Source: Thermodesulfobacteriota bacterium (GTDB lineage Bacteria > Desulfobacterota > DSM-4660 > Desulfatiglandales > HGW-15). Taken from it: a stretch of 5,311 nt of DNA. Positions 5,310 to 5,311 of the stretch are shown here, in pieces (position 1 is the first letter of the stretch; the number at the start of each line of letters is the position of its first letter). The position numbers were made by a program, and so were the translations under genes. Where the stretch lies: assembly GCA_025454125.1 (NCBI GenBank), contig JALOPA010000234.1, positions 1 to 5,311 on the forward strand. Direction: 5' to 3'. The notes beneath the pieces were generated by a model. That model did no database searches, was not told the origin of the DNA, and saw only the letters and a list, made by a program, of their open reading frames with translations.

Positions 5310-5311
5310 AG

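Noticed and set aside
1..5311. CRISPR array, tRNA, rRNA or transposon
   Set aside because: No regularly spaced direct repeats, cloverleaf sequence, rRNA-like segment, transposase or terminal inverted repeats were found. The heptamer run has no spacers.

Overview
The window is dense, GC-rich bacterial DNA in which every gene is on the + strand. It carries redox genes of the NuoG-like formate dehydrogenase and [FeFe]-hydrogenase families. A selenocysteine formate dehydrogenase, a DRTGG / RsbW-like ATPase / hydrogenase-like cassette and a NuoE-type subunit together suggest an anaerobe that interconverts formate and H2. A syntrophic or sulfate-reducing member of the Desulfobacterota (Syntrophobacter-like) fits best. 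That assignment is my inference from protein resemblance, because no marker gene is present.

Layout. (1) From before base 1 to 394 is the N-terminal iron-sulfur (NuoG/HndD-like) part of a formate dehydrogenase alpha subunit, entering from outside the window. It ends at an in-frame TAG. (2) From about 393 (or a possible CTG at 420) to 2447 is the catalytic part of the same kind of protein, one frame over. It is read through an in-frame UGA at 813-815 as selenocysteine, and a clear bacterial SECIS hairpin lies directly downstream (826-846). The junction near 390 has a +1 frame offset and lacks the second ferredoxin cysteine motif normally found there. (3) 2451-2810 is a stand-alone DRTGG-domain protein. 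(4) 2850-3281 is an RsbW-like GHKL ATPase. (5) 3284-4546 is a putative sensory-type [FeFe]-hydrogenase with two ferredoxin clusters, an altered H-cluster domain and a C-terminal four-cysteine domain. (6) 4547-4709 is a 163-bp gap with a 13-bp perfect inverted repeat and a GC-rich hairpin. (7) 4710-5210 is a NuoE/HydC/HndA-type [2Fe-2S] subunit. (8) 5211-5311 is non-coding and ends in a run of ACGAGTN heptamers.

How the parts may work together. Genes 2 to 5 are separated by at most 39 bases and probably form one transcription unit. The formate dehydrogenase subunit would oxidise formate (or reduce CO2) and pass electrons through Fe-S clusters. The NuoE-like protein is the usual [2Fe-2S] partner of a NuoF-like flavoprotein in NAD(P)-linked or electron-bifurcating formate dehydrogenases and hydrogenases. 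The flavoprotein is not in the window and could lie downstream. The DRTGG, ATPase and hydrogenase-like trio looks regulatory, possibly sensing H2 or redox state. The two most notable points are the textbook selenocysteine signal and the broken, shortened junction inside the formate dehydrogenase.
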